Virus record (IMG/VR): IMGVR_UViG_3300025120_011683
Coordinates: 1 to 31,528 of that record
Strand: one strand, 5' to 3'
Origin: a virus
DNA: 31,528 nt
The notes beneath the pieces are model-generated. The model saw only the letters and a program-made list of their open reading frames with translations, made no database searches and had not been told where the DNA came from. Positions 29,832 through 31,528 of the stretch are shown one piece after another. Each line of letters opens with the position of its first letter. The first letter of the stretch is position 1. Position numbers and translations under genes: made by a program.

Positions 29832-31528
29832 GCATTTCATTCATATTGTTCATATCTTGATTTACTTGATTCTGAGTTTGCATAGCTCGGTTTTCCATAG
29901 CTTGCATTCTACCGACATTACCTATACTTGAGGCTTCTTCCGTTAGGAACTGAAGTAACTCTGCATTTGTCGTAGCATCCCTCATTAATGCATCTCCCAT
30001 ATCGTTAGATGCTAACATATATGGAAGTACCTTTGACATCCTATCAGCTACAACTAAAGGATCATCATGATATTTAATCCTAGGGAACATCTTTTTCAAT
30101 ACAGGCGTAGTCGCTAATCTGCCATATATTTTATTCATTACCGCAGGGAATAACTCATTGAATACGATTGTATTTGCACCACCTGAGAATACGACTCTGC
30201 CACCTGCATCTCTTTGTGCAGACTCTTTACTGAATTTTAGTATATTAGAACTATCTTTTATATTTCTTACTGTGGTCTTACCCAATATGGCTTCTGCATT
30301 TTTTAAAATTGGACTACCATCTCTTAGTAGCGATAGCATAACATTTGGATTAAAGATACTTTTATCTGAACTGTACTGAGCACTATCTAGATTTTTCTTT
30401 GCCATGTATTCTAGCCTTGATATCACGGATGCTCTGACTGAATCCTTTACTGTATCAGGCAATTCCCCCATGTGCTTCTGAAACATTTTTAAGGTAGCTT
30501 TATCAGCCTGTAGTAAATATTCCGCAAACATCTCTGGTTGCATTGTATACTCAGGATCATCTATCATCTTTTTTACCATCTGGTTGGCATGAAATCTTTT
30601 AGCCCTTATCTGTAGTTTTTGCTCTCTAATAATCCTATCACCTATCTTTTTGACTTGAGTAGGCGTAGATGCTTGCATCAAACTAGCTAAATCTTTTTCG
30701 TCAATATCAAGTATTCTTGATGGATTTTGTTCTGCTAGTTTATTTATATTCCTAATTTGTGCATCTACTTGTTTGGTTATATCTTTAGTTATGACACCCT
30801 GAGCATTCCTTTCACCATATAGCTGTCTAAGTATATTCGTATCAGTTTTAATTTGTGCTCCAGAATTAATAGATATCACGCCATCAGCACCATTATTCTG
30901 CATATATCTTTTTCTTAGAGTACTAATTGCCTGTGCTCTATCATTTGGATCTAAGAGCTTAATATATCTTTCTATGCTATCTGGGTTACTTAAAAGATTA
31001 TCTAGTGCTGTAGATCCTCCCATCTTGAACTCGCCATTATGCAGATAACCCTTACCCTTATTAATAATATTCCCATCAAATAAATTAAAGAATGGAAGAT
31101 AGCTTTTATTGTAGTAACTATTTGCATCTAATAACTGTGCTCCAGCCTGACTTCCTTTTTTGGCTGATGAATATACACCAGCTTTGTTTTTATTCAATAA
31201 AGGTTTATTTCTTACATCTCTTAATCCATTGGAAAAACTCTCTGAAAATATTTGAGCCTGTGTCTTATCAGTTGATTTACCAGCATAGTTTGCATCATCG
31301 GCATATCTCTTGATGATAGAATCTAGTTGATTGAATGATATTCCAATTTGCTTACCTTCAGGTACTTTAGTCTGTAGCGACTTAGGTAATAATGCTCTCT
31401 GCCCCGCAGGTAGGTTTGCAACTCCTGATGGCAATACTTTTTTCTTTACTACTTCTTTCTCTAGTATTTTTAATGTTTTATAGCTCGTTCCTAATAGACT
31501 ATTAAGGTTTCCTAGTAGTAATTGTTCT
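29809..31528 (-). CDS. Probable internal virion protein (5' end outside window)
   Basis: The frame is open from the right edge; an internal ATG at 31434 exists but the preceding 31 codons are also open (EQLLLGNLNSLLGTSYKTLK), so the true start is outside. About 570 residues are seen. They are almost entirely helical, Gln/Asn/Lys-rich and without membrane spans, with LLDPNDRAQAISTLRKRYMQ and MVKKMIDDPEYTMQPEMFAE as examples. The end is Gln/Asn/Met-rich (AMQTQNQVNQDMNNMNEML). Large helical proteins of this kind in podoviruses are ejected into the host with the DNA. I recognise no lysozyme or protease domain. If the genome is circular or permuted it belongs to the late block. Confidence 0.5.
   Translation of the reverse strand, partial: EQLLLGNLNSLLGTSYKTLKILEKEVVKKKVLPSGVANLPAGQRALLPKSLQTKVPEGKQIGISFNQLDSIIKRYADDANYAGKSTDKTQAQIFSESFSNGLRDVRNKPLLNKNKAGVYSSAKKGSQAGAQLLDANSYYNKSYLPFFNLFDGNIINKGKGYLHNGEFKMGGSTALDNLLSNPDSIERYIKLLDPNDRAQAISTLRKRYMQNNGADGVISINSGAQIKTDTNILRQLYGERNAQGVITKDITKQVDAQIRNINKLAEQNPSRILDIDEKDLASLMQASTPTQVKKIGDRIIREQKLQIRAKRFHANQMVKKMIDDPEYTMQPEMFAEYLLQADKATLKMFQKHMGELPDTVKDSVRASVISRLEYMAKKNLDSAQYSSDKSIFNPNVMLSLLRDGSPILKNAEAILGKTTVRNIKDSSNILKFSKESAQRDAGGRVVFSGGANTIVFNELFPAVMNKIYGRLATTPVLKKMFPRIKYHDDPLVVADRMSKVLPYMLASNDMGDALMRDATTNAELLQFLTEEASSIGNVGRMQAMENRAMQTQNQVNQDMNNMNEMLTSPLGR

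Overview
The window is part of the genome of a tailed, podovirus-like double-stranded DNA phage. It is strongly A+T-rich and compact, and genes commonly overlap by a few bases. It carries a full packaging-capsid-tail gene order and a separate set of replication and recombination genes. I see no integrase or repressor that I can recognise, no host genes, no tRNA and no CRISPR array. The host cannot be named. The phage families recalled here (SU10-type capsid, small basic virion-associated proteins, ERF annealing protein, MoxR/VWA pair) and the A+T bias fit a phage of an aquatic bacterium, but that is inference. Both edges cut a leftward late gene, so the contig continues on both sides or is circular.

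Layout. (1) Positions 1-18805 are one leftward late block. In transcription order it holds the small terminase, a small ORF, the large terminase, a small conserved protein, the portal, a small protein, scaffold, SU10-type major capsid protein, a capsid-associated protein, a hairpin terminator, a tail-adaptor set, two paralogous small structural proteins, two small membrane proteins (holin candidates), a run of tiny basic proteins, a tail nozzle-like protein, a fibre-like protein, and a giant virion protein ending in acidic and thrombospondin type 3-like calcium-binding repeats. (2) Positions 18806-23124 hold a second leftward module: a 112-aa protein, then a MoxR-type AAA+ ATPase next to a protein combining an HExxH metallopeptidase-like domain with a VWA domain. 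This module is set among three unusually repeat-rich intergenic regions with palindromes, iteron-like repeats, an A+T-rich block and strong terminators. (3) Positions 23125-29831 are a rightward early block: a winged-helix replication protein, a PD-(D/E)XK nuclease, several small proteins, a MazG/DUF5664-like nucleotide hydrolase, an endonuclease VII-like protein, an ERF annealing protein, an SSB-like partner, a DEDDy exonuclease with a zinc ribbon, a DnaB helicase, and a structured RNA candidate. (4) From 29809 to the right edge there is another leftward, probably internal virion, protein.

How it works together. The rightward genes would open the origin (winged-helix protein), load DnaB, and process and recombine DNA (ERF, SSB-like protein, PD-(D/E)XK nuclease, endonuclease VII). 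No DNA polymerase or primase is visible, so the phage uses the host's or encodes one outside the window. The late block builds and packages the capsid and podovirus tail, and releases the phage. The MoxR/VWA-peptidase pair is the most interesting accessory system: such pairs remodel or activate protein complexes elsewhere, and its target here is unknown.
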